Source: Halicephalobus mephisto (Eukaryota; Nematoda; Chromadorea; Rhabditida; Panagrolaimidae). From it: a stretch of 64,000 bases of DNA. The stretch is from positions 1 to 64,000 of the forward strand of contig SWDT01000148.1 in assembly GCA_009193035.1 (NCBI GenBank), given 5' to 3'. The notes under the pieces are model-generated. The model was not told where the DNA came from. It saw only the letters and a program-made list of their open reading frames with translations, and did not search any database. Positions 54,660 through 64,000 of this stretch are shown one piece after another. How positions within the stretch are numbered: position 1 is the stretch's first letter; each line of letters starts with the position of its first letter. Both the position numbers and the translations under genes were made by a program.

Positions 54660-54955
54660 CTGAATAAAGTGAATCTCTAGAGTCAGCAGCAGATCCAGTC
54701 GGACTTCTAGAAGGAGGAACCGGCGGAGGAATAACACTGGCCAACCTCAACTGGAGACTGGACAAAGTTGATCTCCTCCTGGCGAAGAGATCATAATGAG
54801 TCAGTCTCCGATTAAAAAATGGTTGTTGAGTAACAATATGAATCAAAGGTGGCGCATGGCTTGAGGACAACTTATGATCGGCTCCAGATCCATCATCAGT
54901 GGACTGGAGCCGATGTAGATTCCAGTCAAGTGAAGGAAGAATTTTCTCAGTCGTC
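54660..54955 (-). CDS. Putative exon with PPPVPPSR motif, gene unassigned
   Basis: Open minus-strand segment with non-repetitive, coding-like content: DWNLHRLQSTDDGSGADHKL, APPLIHIVTQQPFFNRRLTH, YDLFARRRSTLSSLQLRLAS and then PPPVPPSRSPTGSAADSRDS. A donor TTATTCAG|GTTTGG lies at its end, beyond which the frame runs into a tandem repeat. The proline motif suggests an SH3 ligand in a cytoplasmic region. The exact acceptor is unclear and the join to the exons at 56.7-57.3 kb does not work directly in phase. I do not recognise the protein. Confidence 0.35.
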
Positions 54956-56725
54956 CATTGAATAAAATTTATAGTACTTTTTGTTTTTTAAACACGCAAG
55001 TCCAGTAAAACTTTACAACAAGCTTTCCGAACGAGAGACTTGATGAAGATCTCACGTAATATATCGCCCGCTTGTCAACTGGATAATGAGAACGCCCTCG
55101 GGAAAAGAACGGCCAGTCTTTCAGGTGATAAATCTCATTTCTCACTTGGGTGACAAATTAAAAAAATTATAAATTTTTAAAAATAAATTGTAAATTTTAA
55201 AAAATTATAAATTTTTAAAAATAAATTTTCCAAGTTTTATAAGTTGAAATAAGACGCCCATTCGAGATTCTGAATGACTCTAGAGTCAAATTTTAAGTCC
55301 AGCAGCCATTGAAAGACCAGACTTGACAAAGACAAAAGGACCAAATTTTATTAAGCCTCGATTGGACAAACATCTTTGAAGTTGAACCAAAGTTGACAAG
55401 AAACAGAAAAGAAGCACTATTAAAAATAAAAAATAAAAAATAAAAAATATTTTTCCAAAAAAATTTTAAGTTTTCAAATTATGAAATTTTTTATTTTTTA
55501 AAAAACTTAAAATTTTGAAAAATTTTAGTTTAATAAATATAAAAATTAACAATGAATTTTTTTGAAAACATTTTCTAAAACTTTTAAAAAATCGAAGTTT
55601 ACATAGTTTCGGGATTTCTACTGGATTCTGGAAGATTCTATAAAATCTTAAAAATCTCAACTTTTTACTTAATTTCAAAAATTTGCACAAAATTCTAAAA
55701 ACTTCCAAAAATTTCCACTGATTTCTAAAATGTTCTCAAAATTCCCATGAGATTCAAGAAGACTCCAGAAGCTTCCAAAGAAATTATAATTTTTTAAATT
55801 ATCTAAATTCTCAAAAAATTCTAATTTTTAAAATTTTCTAAGTTTTCAAAAATTTCTTATTTTTAAAATTTTCTAAATTTTCGAAAATTTCTTATTTTCT
55901 AAATTTTCAAAAATTTCTTATTTTTTGAATTTTCAAAAATTAAATCAGAATATTTATTACTTTAATTGATTTTTGTCATTTAAAATTTCATCATTAAGAT
56001 TTTTCAAAGAGAATATTTTATTAGAGCACTCTAAGGCGGAATTCCATAAAAAATAAGGAAGTTTTCTGAAAAATTAGACATTTGAGTTCTGACTTTATTT
56101 TCGGAATTTTAAAAATGATTTTTTTATATGAAACGAAAAAAACCTTGTTTTCTAATTAGTTAAGGGATTTAGTAGTCCAACTTTAAATTAATTTTAACTT
56201 TAAAAAATTAAAAAATTTTAAAAAATTAAATAAATTTTAATTAAAAAAATTTAAAAATTTAAAAATTTAAATTCTTAAATTTAGGTCTTGACAAGATTGG
56301 TGATTTTATTTTTTAAGTTTCTAAAAATTATAAATTTATTTTTCAGTATTGTTGATAATTTTTTAAATATAAGAATTTTCAAAAAACATTAAAAATAATA
56401 TTGGAAGTAAAAATAGTATCATTTGTCTCAGGACCGAAATTGAATAATTTGTTCTTTTAGACCACAAATAAAGGAATTTCTAATTAAAAATAACTAAATT
56501 ATTCAACTTTGGTCTCAACACGAACGACGTTTTCAGTTCTTCCGACGACTTTCCCAATGACTTCTGGATTCTTTTTTCATTTCCTTATTTCTCAGAAGTC
56601 TACCAGCTATAAAAACCCAAAAAAATTAAATTACCGTTCGTTCCGGGACCAAAATTGAAAACTCCAAAATGTTTCAAAAAATTTGTTCCAGAACGAAAAT
56701 ATTTAAGAAATTTACAGTAACCCAC
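54956..56725. other. Intron-like or intergenic AT-rich DNA
   Basis: Mixed at 54956-55400, then AT-rich. 55440-55960 has TTTCTAAATTTTCAAAAATT-type short repeats. 56400-56710 contains a few words of the GGACC/TTCGTG family (CAGGACCGAAAT, GTTCCGGGACCAAAATT). Confidence 0.35.
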
Positions 56726-56873
56726 CTGCAGTGTGGTCCACACTGCCTATACCCTCGGTCTTACTGTAGGTATTGGCATGGATACTAGTTGCTCTGATCA
56801 ATTCCCGGTAAGTCTGGAAGGTGGCACTGGCGGCGGTAGAGCCCATATTTGATATGTGCCTTGTACTTGGCCT
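56726..56873 (-). CDS. Putative exon, gene unassigned
   Basis: Between acceptor GAGTCCGTTAG and donor GCAG|GTGGGT, one minus frame is fully open: RPSTRHISNMGSTAASATFQ then RELIRATSIHANTYSKTEGI. Another minus frame encodes TYQIWALPPPVPPSRLTG before a stop, matching the PPPVPPSR motif at 54.7 kb through synonymous codon changes. Both cannot be the main frame. The plus strand also has a strong donor here (CCCG|GTAAGT at 56807). Confidence 0.3.
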
Positions 56874-57063
56874 CTAACGGACTCAAAACTGCTCAACAAT
56901 AAAAATATTCCAAATTTGACGCATTCGTCCAGGAAAACTCGTCTTAGTACTCGAGAAAGCCCGAGAAATAAATTGAATAAAATCAAATTAGCGCCTGTTA
57001 AGATGCAATGGATGCATCCAAGAATCTTCAAGTTGCTTCAATGATAATCGACGATTCATTTGA

Positions 57064-57350
57064 TTAATTTTCCGCCACATGCGACCTAAAACTGGAAAAT
57101 ACCATTTTTAACCCATTTTCCAGCAATACTAGGAGGAAACCAAGAAGGACCAAGGCGGGGATTCTCCCAGAAGAGCAGTAAACGCCGCCCAGAAGTGTCA
57201 CACAAGGTCCCCCATCGCTCAAACAATACTTTTTCTCAAAATTGACTTTCAAAAACGGCTTCAGGAAGCTAGTGATAAATCGACAAGAACCCCCAAATTG
57301 GCACTTCGTCGTCCTGTAATTACTCAAAGGGGGAGCGGAATCGGGAACTG
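57064..57350 (-). CDS. Putative exon: Cys-rich ectodomain and membrane segment
   Basis: After a TTTTTTACAG acceptor the minus frame reads PDSAPPLSNYRTTKCQFGGS, FLKVNFEKKYCLSDGGPC, VTLLGGVYCSSGRIP and then a hydrophobic helix ALVLLGFLLVLL, ending in HVAEN stop. A splice donor inside (ATG|GTATTT) could instead join it to the exon at 56.87 kb. It looks like a type I membrane protein with cytoplasmic exons further down, but no family is recognised. Confidence 0.35.
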
Positions 57351-58939
57351 TAAAAAAGTAAGAAAAACGAAATATTAGTTCGACGACGATTTCACATTGT
57401 ATTATTAAGAAATTAAAATAAATAATGTGAGGAAATTATCTGAACACGAATCTCAAAAATAATCTAGAAGTTTCTACGGAATCTCAGTTTGACAAAAATC
57501 AAGATGAATAATGTTACCAAGTTGTCTCGAAACGAACTAAGAACTAGAACTTTCTAGAATTCCCAATTCCAGATGACTATAGAAGTTCCAAGTGAGTTAC
57601 AGGAAATTATAGAAACTTCTACAGAATTACGTTTCAATAAACACAAAAACTAAGAATGAAATTCGTTGCGAAATTCTCTTAACACAAAGTTCCAGAACCT
57701 TTAATTTCAGATTTTGATTCGAGAAGTTTTCCTTCGGTGCTGAGGAGCTCTGAAAGCTTCCTCACAAAATTCTGAAATGCTCCAGAAAAGCCCATAAGAA
57801 TCTAGAAAGTTTTAGAATCTTTCATAGAAGTCTAAAGATTCTGGAAATTCTCACGGGATTCTGGTTAGAAAAAGAAGAAAATAATAAACATAAAATATTA
57901 GCTCAATGACGATGTGAATAAAGATAAGAGTGGGGGACTCCATTAATGGAGAAGAAGTTATTTATGAGAACGACAAAAGGATTCAAAGAATCCTTGTTTT
58001 TTAAGATAGAAAAGTAGGTTTTTGAACGTCAGTACGACTTGTTTATTTGATTATAATTCCATTGAAGCTTATTGAATCTAGTTGAAAGTCGAAAAACTTC
58101 AAAAAAGCAAAATAGGAAATCCTGAAATCCGGGAAATATGGCCACATTAGGAATGAAATTCTTCCATATTACAAGATCTGGGATTATTGTTATTACATGT
58201 AACTGTATTAGGGAAATCTTCTGATTCATTATTTTTCTACTCGAAAAACAACTAGAAAATAAAGAATGTTCGAACATTGGGAGATTATTTAAGATGATGA
58301 AGAATATAGAATTACTGAGAATAGTGATGAAAAACGACAAATTTCGTTGATTTGCAACGATCCAGAACAAATTACTTTTCTAGCTTAATCAAATCTTTCA
58401 TAATGAACTTCATAGTCAGAACTGTTTTTCTCATAGTCAAAATATTCAAATGCAACAGATTCATAAGGGAATATCCACTCGAAAAGCTCCAGAAGAATAA
58501 TAGTATTACTCATCTACGACGGAGATCGCGAGATTCAGAAGGAAATGTTTGCAAAGAACTTGGTTTCTTAGCAAGTCTTACAATTCAATTATTTTTAAAA
58601 AATACAAAAGAATGCATACTTGACACTACGACATATAGAATTTTAAGACATAACCCATATCTTTTTACTTTCTAAATAATCAGATAAGAACTGGAATTAA
58701 CTCATTTTTTACCTCTATAAAGCTAAATGTTGAATTGTACCTACACACAAAAAGGGTACATTAAAACAGCTCTAATATATCGATACATTATATTTAATGT
58801 ACCGATGCATGGAGTATAACATTCATATATTATACTCAATGTATCCATACATTATACATCATATACTCTTTTCTTGTTTGTATGATTTCTTTGTCTTGGG
58901 ATTATTGTGAATAGGATAACAAAACCTGGTTATCAATTT
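57351..58939. other. Intergenic DNA, no firm gene
   Basis: Mixed composition. Several open stretches (58370-58029 minus, 58352-58675 plus) lack recognisable domains. 58745-58870 has short inverted and direct words (AATGTATCCATACATTATAC; ATATTATACTCAATGTATCC). Confidence 0.35.
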
Positions 58940-59372
58940 TTAATAACTTAAGATAGAAAGTTGATTACTTGCAGCAACTGTTGCTTTACTAATGTTCGAG
59001 AATCTTTTAGTCGAGATTATTCTTGAGTCCCAGCAGAAGAATTTGATAAATTCTTTCCTCATTGCTGTATTGAAGAGAACATAGGATACTGCTGCAGTTC
59101 ATAACTTAATTGTCAGACCATCTCTCCACTGATAACGGCCTAGATTGGAACCGACAGGAATTGTATGTAGATCTATGGTCGAATCCAATGAAGCACTGCT
59201 TCAAACCTGATTTGACAAAGACTATCGTAAATAGTAACAATATGATTATGAAGATAACTACAAGAGTGATGTAAATAATACCCAAAAAGATATGTGGGCA
59301 GTCCAGTACTTTCCATTCTTCGTAAGTTCTTCCAGGGCAATTGTAGTAGTCAGCAATATAATCCACCTTCAA
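58940..59372 (-). pseudogene. Serpentine chemoreceptor relic (srt-like), internally deleted
   Basis: The minus-strand N-terminal part reads YYNCPGRTYEEWKVLDCPHI and then a membrane helix FLGIIYITLVVIFIIILLLF. This matches the start of nematode class T receptors (Y-N-C, E-E-W, P-x-x-x-G-x-x-Y before TM1). About 60 codons later, after a frame break and stops, a second part reads AAVSYVLFNTAMRKEFIKFF, like the TM7 end and basic tail of the same family. TM2 to TM6 are missing, so this is a deleted, non-functional copy. Confidence 0.55.
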
Positions 59373-59399
59373 CCAGAGGACATTAATTTTCTACTTATT

Positions 59400-59794
59400 A
59401 TGGCTATTTAAAATAAATGCATTACCTCATTATGTACTCTTGTAAGGATAGAAAATAGGCGCGCCTAGTTAGTAGAACTACAGAGCACTACCAAAGATTT
59501 CAAGCCTTTCAGTTTCCTCTTTATTCAAGTTACAAGTAAAAAACAAATAGTCTAACAAAGAAAGACAAATATAGTAGGAACCAACAACCTTCATCCATGT
59601 CAAATGAAGTCTTCTGACTAACATAATTCTGACAAGAGACTTCTATTCATAAGTTCTCCATTTGATTAGTCGAAAAACGTTGTCTTCGAACCATTATAAG
59701 TATCTAACTATTAAAGTTCAAACAGCACAAACCAATTTAGTACAGAAATAACTGACGATGGATCCCGTTTGTTTTTAAATCCAGATATGATCGA
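59400..59794. other. Intergenic DNA
   Basis: No gene recognised between the two receptor relics. Confidence 0.3.
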
Positions 59795-60063
59795 AATAAA
59801 TCTACTTTGATATTGCAGATTGAAGAATTTACAAATAATAAGGGAATCTACATCTCCCTATCTACAGTTGGAAATTCAAATTTATTTTCGATTTTTTGCA
59901 TTGTATGTACCATCGTGATAAGAACTATGATGTTTAATCACATATTCTGCCATATAAAAATGCATGTGAAGCTTTTATCGCAAATGGTGATTGCCACTAA
60001 TCCCCCAAATTTATCAAAAATCTTGAAGAAGAAATATTTATTGGTTGTTTGCATTCATTGATT
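59795..60063 (+). pseudogene. Possible 7TM receptor fragment
   Basis: After a GATATTGCAG acceptor (about 59816) a plus frame reads NKGIYISLSTVGNSNLFSIF then CIVCTIVIRTMMFNHIFCHI and KILKKKYLLVVCIH to TGA. One hydrophobic helix followed by a basic loop and a second hydrophobic start looks like TM5/TM6 of a nematode chemoreceptor. Too short to assign. Confidence 0.3.
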
Positions 60064-60110
60064 TTCTCATGGAAATTATATCTATAACAATTATAATAAA
60101 TTCTTGACAA

Positions 60111-63100
60111 TTAATTTGGTAAATTAAATATATAAAACAATAAAATATATAATGGAATTGTATATTTTTGAATAGCTAAAGATGGTGCTGCTGTAGAGAT
60201 TGGAGAACTGGTTGAGGAAGCATCCGAAGAAATATTGATAAACGGAGTTGTGACTGTTCCTGCGGAATTGGTTAAAGTCGATCTTACTATAGATGGGGTT
60301 AAAGTGGTTGAAAGAGTTTTCAATGTAGTTGTTGTTGTTTTTGGAGTCGATGGCACAGTTGTAAATGTCGTCCTTGTAGTTAACGAGATAGTAGTTGTAG
60401 TTTTTTTAGTTGTCAATGACGTAGTTATAGTAGTTTTAGGTATAGTTGTTGCAGTAGTCCTTGATAAAATCGTAGTAGTTGAAGATGAGGTTGTCGCAGG
60501 TGCAATTGTTGTACTTATTGTAGCTGATGGTGTAGTTGTCGTAGTTGAAGGTGTAGTGGTTGTACTTATTGTAGTTGATGGTGTAATTGTCGTACTTGTT
60601 GTTGTAGTCGACGGGGTAGTAGTTGTGCTTGTAGTTGTAGTAGTAGTCGATGGCTTCATGATCGTAGTTGAAGGTGTAGTGGTTGTACTTATTGTAGTTG
60701 ATGGTGTAATTGTCGTACTTGTTGTTGTAGTCGACGGGGTAGTAGTTGTGCTTGTAGTTGTAGTAGTAGTCGATGGCTTTGTGGTTGTGCTTATTGTAGA
60801 CGAAGGCGTAGCGGTTGTGCTAGTAGTTGTTGAAGAAGTAGGTGTAGTTGTCGTACTCGTTGTAGTCGATGGCTTCGTGGTCGTAGTTGAAGGTGTAGTG
60901 GCTGTACTTGTTGTAGACGAAGGCGTAGTTGTTGTAGTAGACGTAGTAGTAGTCGTACTTGTTGTAGTTGTTATTGTAGTTGATGGCGTACTGCTAATAG
61001 TTGTTGAAAGACTAGGTGTAGTAGTTGTACTTGTTGTAGTCGACGGGGTAGTCGTTGTAGTTGATGGTGTAGTACTAGTAGTTGTTGATGAAGTGGTGGT
61101 TGTAGTTGTCGACGGCTTTGTGGTCGTAGTTGAAGGCGTAGTTGTAGTCGAGGGAGTAGTCATTGCAGTTGATGGTGTAGTTGTCTTACTTGTTGTAGAA
61201 GAAGGCATAGTGGTTGTGCTTAGAGTCGTAGTCGAGGGAGTAGTCATTGTGCTAGTAGTTGTTGTAGTAGAAGGTGTAGTTGTCGTGGTTGTAGTCGACG
61301 GAGTAGTCGTTGTAGTTGATGGTGTAGTTGTCGTACTTGTTGTAGTTGATGGTGTAATCATTGTAGTTGTTGACGAAGTAGCGGCTGTGGTTGTCAACGG
61401 CTTCGTGGTCATAGTTGAAGACGTAGTGGTTGCGCTTGTTGTTGTAGTAGACGGAGTAGTGCTGTAGTCAGACGAGTAGTGCTAGTAGTTATTGGTGAAG
61501 TGGTGGTTGTGGTTGTAGTTGTGCTAGTAATTGTTGAAGGCGTAGTTGTTGTAGTCGACGGAGTAGTTGTTGTAATTGTCGTAGTCGTCGATGGTATGGT
61601 TGTAGTTGTAGTTGTAGTCGAGGGAGTAGTAGTTGTAGTTGTTGATGAAGTGGTGGTTGTGGTTGTCGACGGTTTCGTGGTTGTGGTAGAAGGTGTAGTT
61701 GTAGTACTCGTTGTTGTAGTAGACGGCGTAGTCGTTGTAGTTGTTGAAGGAGTAGTCGTAGTCGTCGATGGTATGGTTATAGTTGTTGAAGGAGTAAGTG
61801 TAGCAGTCGTACTCAGTATAGTTGATAGCGTACTCGTTGTAGTCGATAGCTTCGTGGTCGTAGGTGGAGATGTAGTAGTCATACTTGTTGTAGATGAAGG
61901 CGTAGTTGTTGTAGTCGAAGGAGTAGTCGTTGTGCTAGCAGTTGTTGAAGGAGTAGGTGTAGTAGTCGTGGTTGTAGTTGAAGGCGTTGTAATTGTCGTA
62001 GTCGTCGATGATATGGTTATAGTTGTTGAAGGAGTAGGTGTAGTTGTAGTTGAAGGCATAGTTGTTGTAGTTGAAGGCATAGTTGTTGTAGTTGAAGGCG
62101 TAGTGGTTGTAGTCGACGGAGTAGTCGTTGTAATTGTCGTAGTCGTCGATGGTATGGTTGTAGTTGTAGTTGTTGATGAAGTGGTGGTTGTGGTAGAAGG
62201 TGTAGTTGTGGTACTCGTTGTTGTAGTAGACGGGGTAGTCGTTGTAGTTGTTGAAGGAGTAGGTGTAGTTGTCGTACTCGTTGTAGTCGACGGCGTAGTC
62301 GTTGTGCTAGTAGTTGTTGAAGGAGTAGATGTAGTAGTCGTGGTTGTAGTTGAAGGCGTTGTAATTGTCGTAGTTGTCGATGATATGGTTATAGTTGTTG
62401 AAAAAGTAGGTGTAGTTGTAGTTGAAAGCATAGTTGTTGTAGTTGAAGAAGTAGTGGTTGTAGTCGACGGAGTAGTCGTTGTAATTGTCGTAGTCGTCGA
62501 TGGTATGGTTATAGTTGTTGAAGGAGTAGGTGTAATAGTCGTGGTTGTAGTTGAAGGCGTAGTTGTTGTAGTAGACGGGGTAGTCGTTGTAGTTGTTGAA
62601 GGAGTAGTTGTAGTCAAAGGCGTAGTTGTTGTAGTTGAAGGCTTAGTGATTTTAGTCGACGGAGTAGTCGTTGTAGTTGTTGACGAAGTAATTGTAGTCG
62701 ACGGCTTCGTAGTTGTAGTAGTCGATGATGTTGTTGTTGACATGCTTGTCGATGGATTTCTGGTTGATTCAGTTCCTGGTTGATCTTCAATTTCAGGAAC
62801 TTCGCAAATAGAGAAATGACTACTCGAACACTCTTCTTTATACCAGCGTCCATGTTTATCAAGTGTCACACAACTGTTACTACTAGTCAAATGCTTCGGT
62901 TCTCCATCGGCCCAATTTGTAAAATTCAAGTCAGAACCATCGACATTTTTCCATTCATTGTTTTCTTCTCTTACTCCAATCCAGGATCTCAAATTGGGGA
63001 CAACTTTGCCAATAAATTCTACAAAAATCCACTTTATAGTCAAACTATTGTAAAAATCGGAAGTAAAAGTTGCTATAGAGCAATCTAAACACAAATTTTA

Positions 63101-63594
63101 AGGCAGCTTTAAAATTACCAATTTATACTGTTAAGTTTAAAAGAATCCATTGGATTTTAGAATTTCCTCTAAGTTTTCAATGCAATTTTAAAAGAATTAA
63201 AAAATTCCTTCATATTCTAGAAACTTTTCACTGGAATAATTTTACAAAAATGAAGATTATTAAAAAGTTTCGGAAATTTTCAATCCTGAAAGCTCTACAT
63301 GATTGAAGATTTCTAAGCGTATCAATATCTTCTAACTTTTTGAAAATGGAAATACAATAACTCACCTGCAATGAAAATATTAACATATTTGTTTGGAATC
63401 GAAAGTAAATAGCCTTTGTTCTTCTCACATTCAACTTCAGCTACTGAAAAATTATTCTTTGAAAACACAGGAAAGAAACACTTCCATTTTAGGTGTGTCA
63501 CCAAGTTGGTAGGAATACATTGGGCTCCTTGTGGGCATTTGCAATAAGAAGATCCTATGAAGATAAAAAGAATGAAAATTCTCAACATCTTCAT
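60111..63594 (-). CDS. C-type lectin with mucin-like Thr/Ser stalk and probable GPI tail (frame break)
   Basis: Secreted or surface-anchored lectin. Exon 1 (63594-63366) gives a signal peptide MKMLRIFILFIFIGSSYC and the first half of a C-type lectin domain (HLKWKCFFPVFSKNNFSVAE, VECEKNKGYLL). It joins by GCAG|GTGAGT and GTGTTTAG to 63084 (phase 1): SWIGVREENNEWKNVDGSDL, NFTNWADGEPKHL, CVTLDKHGRWYKEECSSSHF, SICEVP. Canonical WIG, W-x-DGEP and the paired Cys are present. A stalk of about 800 residues of PSTTTTTT repeats follows (about 62740-60300). The lectin frame stops at 61409, but the next frame continues as the same repeat from about 61465 and ends in a hydrophobic tail (YTIPLYILLFYIF) at 60111, as in GPI-anchored mucins. 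So a one-base frame error, polymorphism or mutation lies near 61455-61475. From memory a clec gene is a neighbour of ist-1 in C. elegans. Confidence 0.75.
60300..62740. repeat. Coding minisatellite of the mucin stalk
   Basis: Plus strand is (GTAGTTGTAGTCGAAGGCGTA)-like, period 39-60 bp with nested 3-bp periodicity. Larger near-identical blocks occur at 60549-60660 and 60669-60780 (120 bp), and 61950-62200 versus 62310-62510. It codes Thr/Ser/Pro on minus and gives spurious Val-rich open frames on plus. Confidence 0.9.
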
Positions 63595-64000
63595 GATCGG
63601 ATTTCGAAATTAAATGATTCTCCGTATTAAAGAAAACATTTTGAAAAAAGAACCTTTACTTCAAACTATAGTTCTTCCACAAATACTTTGATATTAAAAA
63701 TCGTTGATTGTTTAAAAAACTATTGATAAGGGGATCATCCGCTGTAAGATGGGAACCGGTACTTTGTGTATTGGTACTAATAAGGCTTTTGCTATCCACC
63801 CAAATATTTGCTGATTCACTGAAGAGTTTTTTGATAGATAAATAATTCCCGAATTAATTTATAAGATAATTTTGATTTCGTCAGTAACTTTAACATTTAA
63901 AAAACCTTTTTCTATCGATTTCAAAATACCGGAATTTATCATTTTATTTTTAACAATTGTATTTCTAATTTCTATGTAAAGTTCATTTTTCGAAATATCC
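63595..64000 (-). promoter_or_regulatory. Upstream region of the lectin gene with a GATA site
   Basis: TGATAAG at 63724-63730, about 130 bp before the start codon, matches the binding site of intestinal GATA factors (ELT-2 type), consistent with gut expression of many clec genes. A GATAGATAA word at about 63833 may be a second site. Nothing else recognised to the window end. Confidence 0.4.

Noticed and set aside
60235..62783. Two very long plus-strand open frames of Val/Gly/Asp-rich protein
   Set aside because: They are the exact antisense of the Thr/Ser-coding minisatellite of the lectin stalk; ACA/ACT codons read as TGT/AGT-GTA on the other strand lack stops by composition.
1..64000. Bacterial features: operons with ribosome sites, CRISPR arrays, insertion sequences, phage
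   Set aside because: Spliced genes, intron structure and gene families are nematode; the direct repeats have no unique spacers of constant length, so they are satellites and not CRISPR arrays.

Overview
The window is nuclear DNA of a rhabditid nematode, probably Caenorhabditis or a close relative. The evidence is very AT-rich sequence, small introns (43-50 bp) with TTTCAG-type acceptors and GTAAGT-type donors, and nematode gene families (insulin receptor substrate ist-1 type, TWK potassium channel, DUF1057-type hydrolase, serpentine receptor relics, secreted C-type lectin). From memory, pgp-10, a clec gene and ist-1 are close neighbours on the C. elegans X chromosome, so this is probably the orthologous segment, greatly expanded by repeats.

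Layout: 1-135 end of a P-glycoprotein (+). 1418-5793 IRS-like gene (-, three coding exons, PH + PTB domains, two YxxM motifs). 5.8-27.5 kb is a roughly 22 kb block with no convincing gene, made of several tandem and dispersed repeat families plus a GA-rich promoter-like island (14.7-15.4 kb). 27855-29110 TSC22-domain gene (+). 29926-35389 secreted cysteine-rich protein (-, seven exons). 37205-38434 ZIP metal transporter (-). 38.8-41.05 kb decaying tandem array. 43354-44539 alpha/beta hydrolase (+), followed about 100 nt downstream by a LYAR-like zinc-finger gene (44683-45174), an operon-like arrangement. 45283-48927 two-pore potassium channel (-). 49-53.1 kb minisatellites. 54.5-57.4 kb unassigned minus-strand exons. 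58.9-60.06 kb chemoreceptor relics. 60111-63594 C-type lectin with a large Thr/Ser stalk and a frame break (-).

The genes do not form one pathway. IST-1 links insulin/IGF receptor signalling to PI3-kinase. TSC22 is a leucine-zipper regulator, ZIP a divalent-metal importer, the TWK channel sets membrane potential, LYAR is nucleolar, and the lectin is a surface or secreted protein probably made in gut. The most unusual content is the repeat landscape. Three short-motif families (hairpin-forming GGATAGTGAC; TTCGTG...GGACC; AACGCCAAA/TTTGGCGTT) recur at several separate loci, in introns and intergenic DNA, and one roughly 400-bp stretch of the hairpin family occurs as two nearly identical inverted copies flanking the TSC22 block. 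All coordinates of spliced genes were assembled by hand from reading frames and splice consensus; no alignment or transcript data were available.
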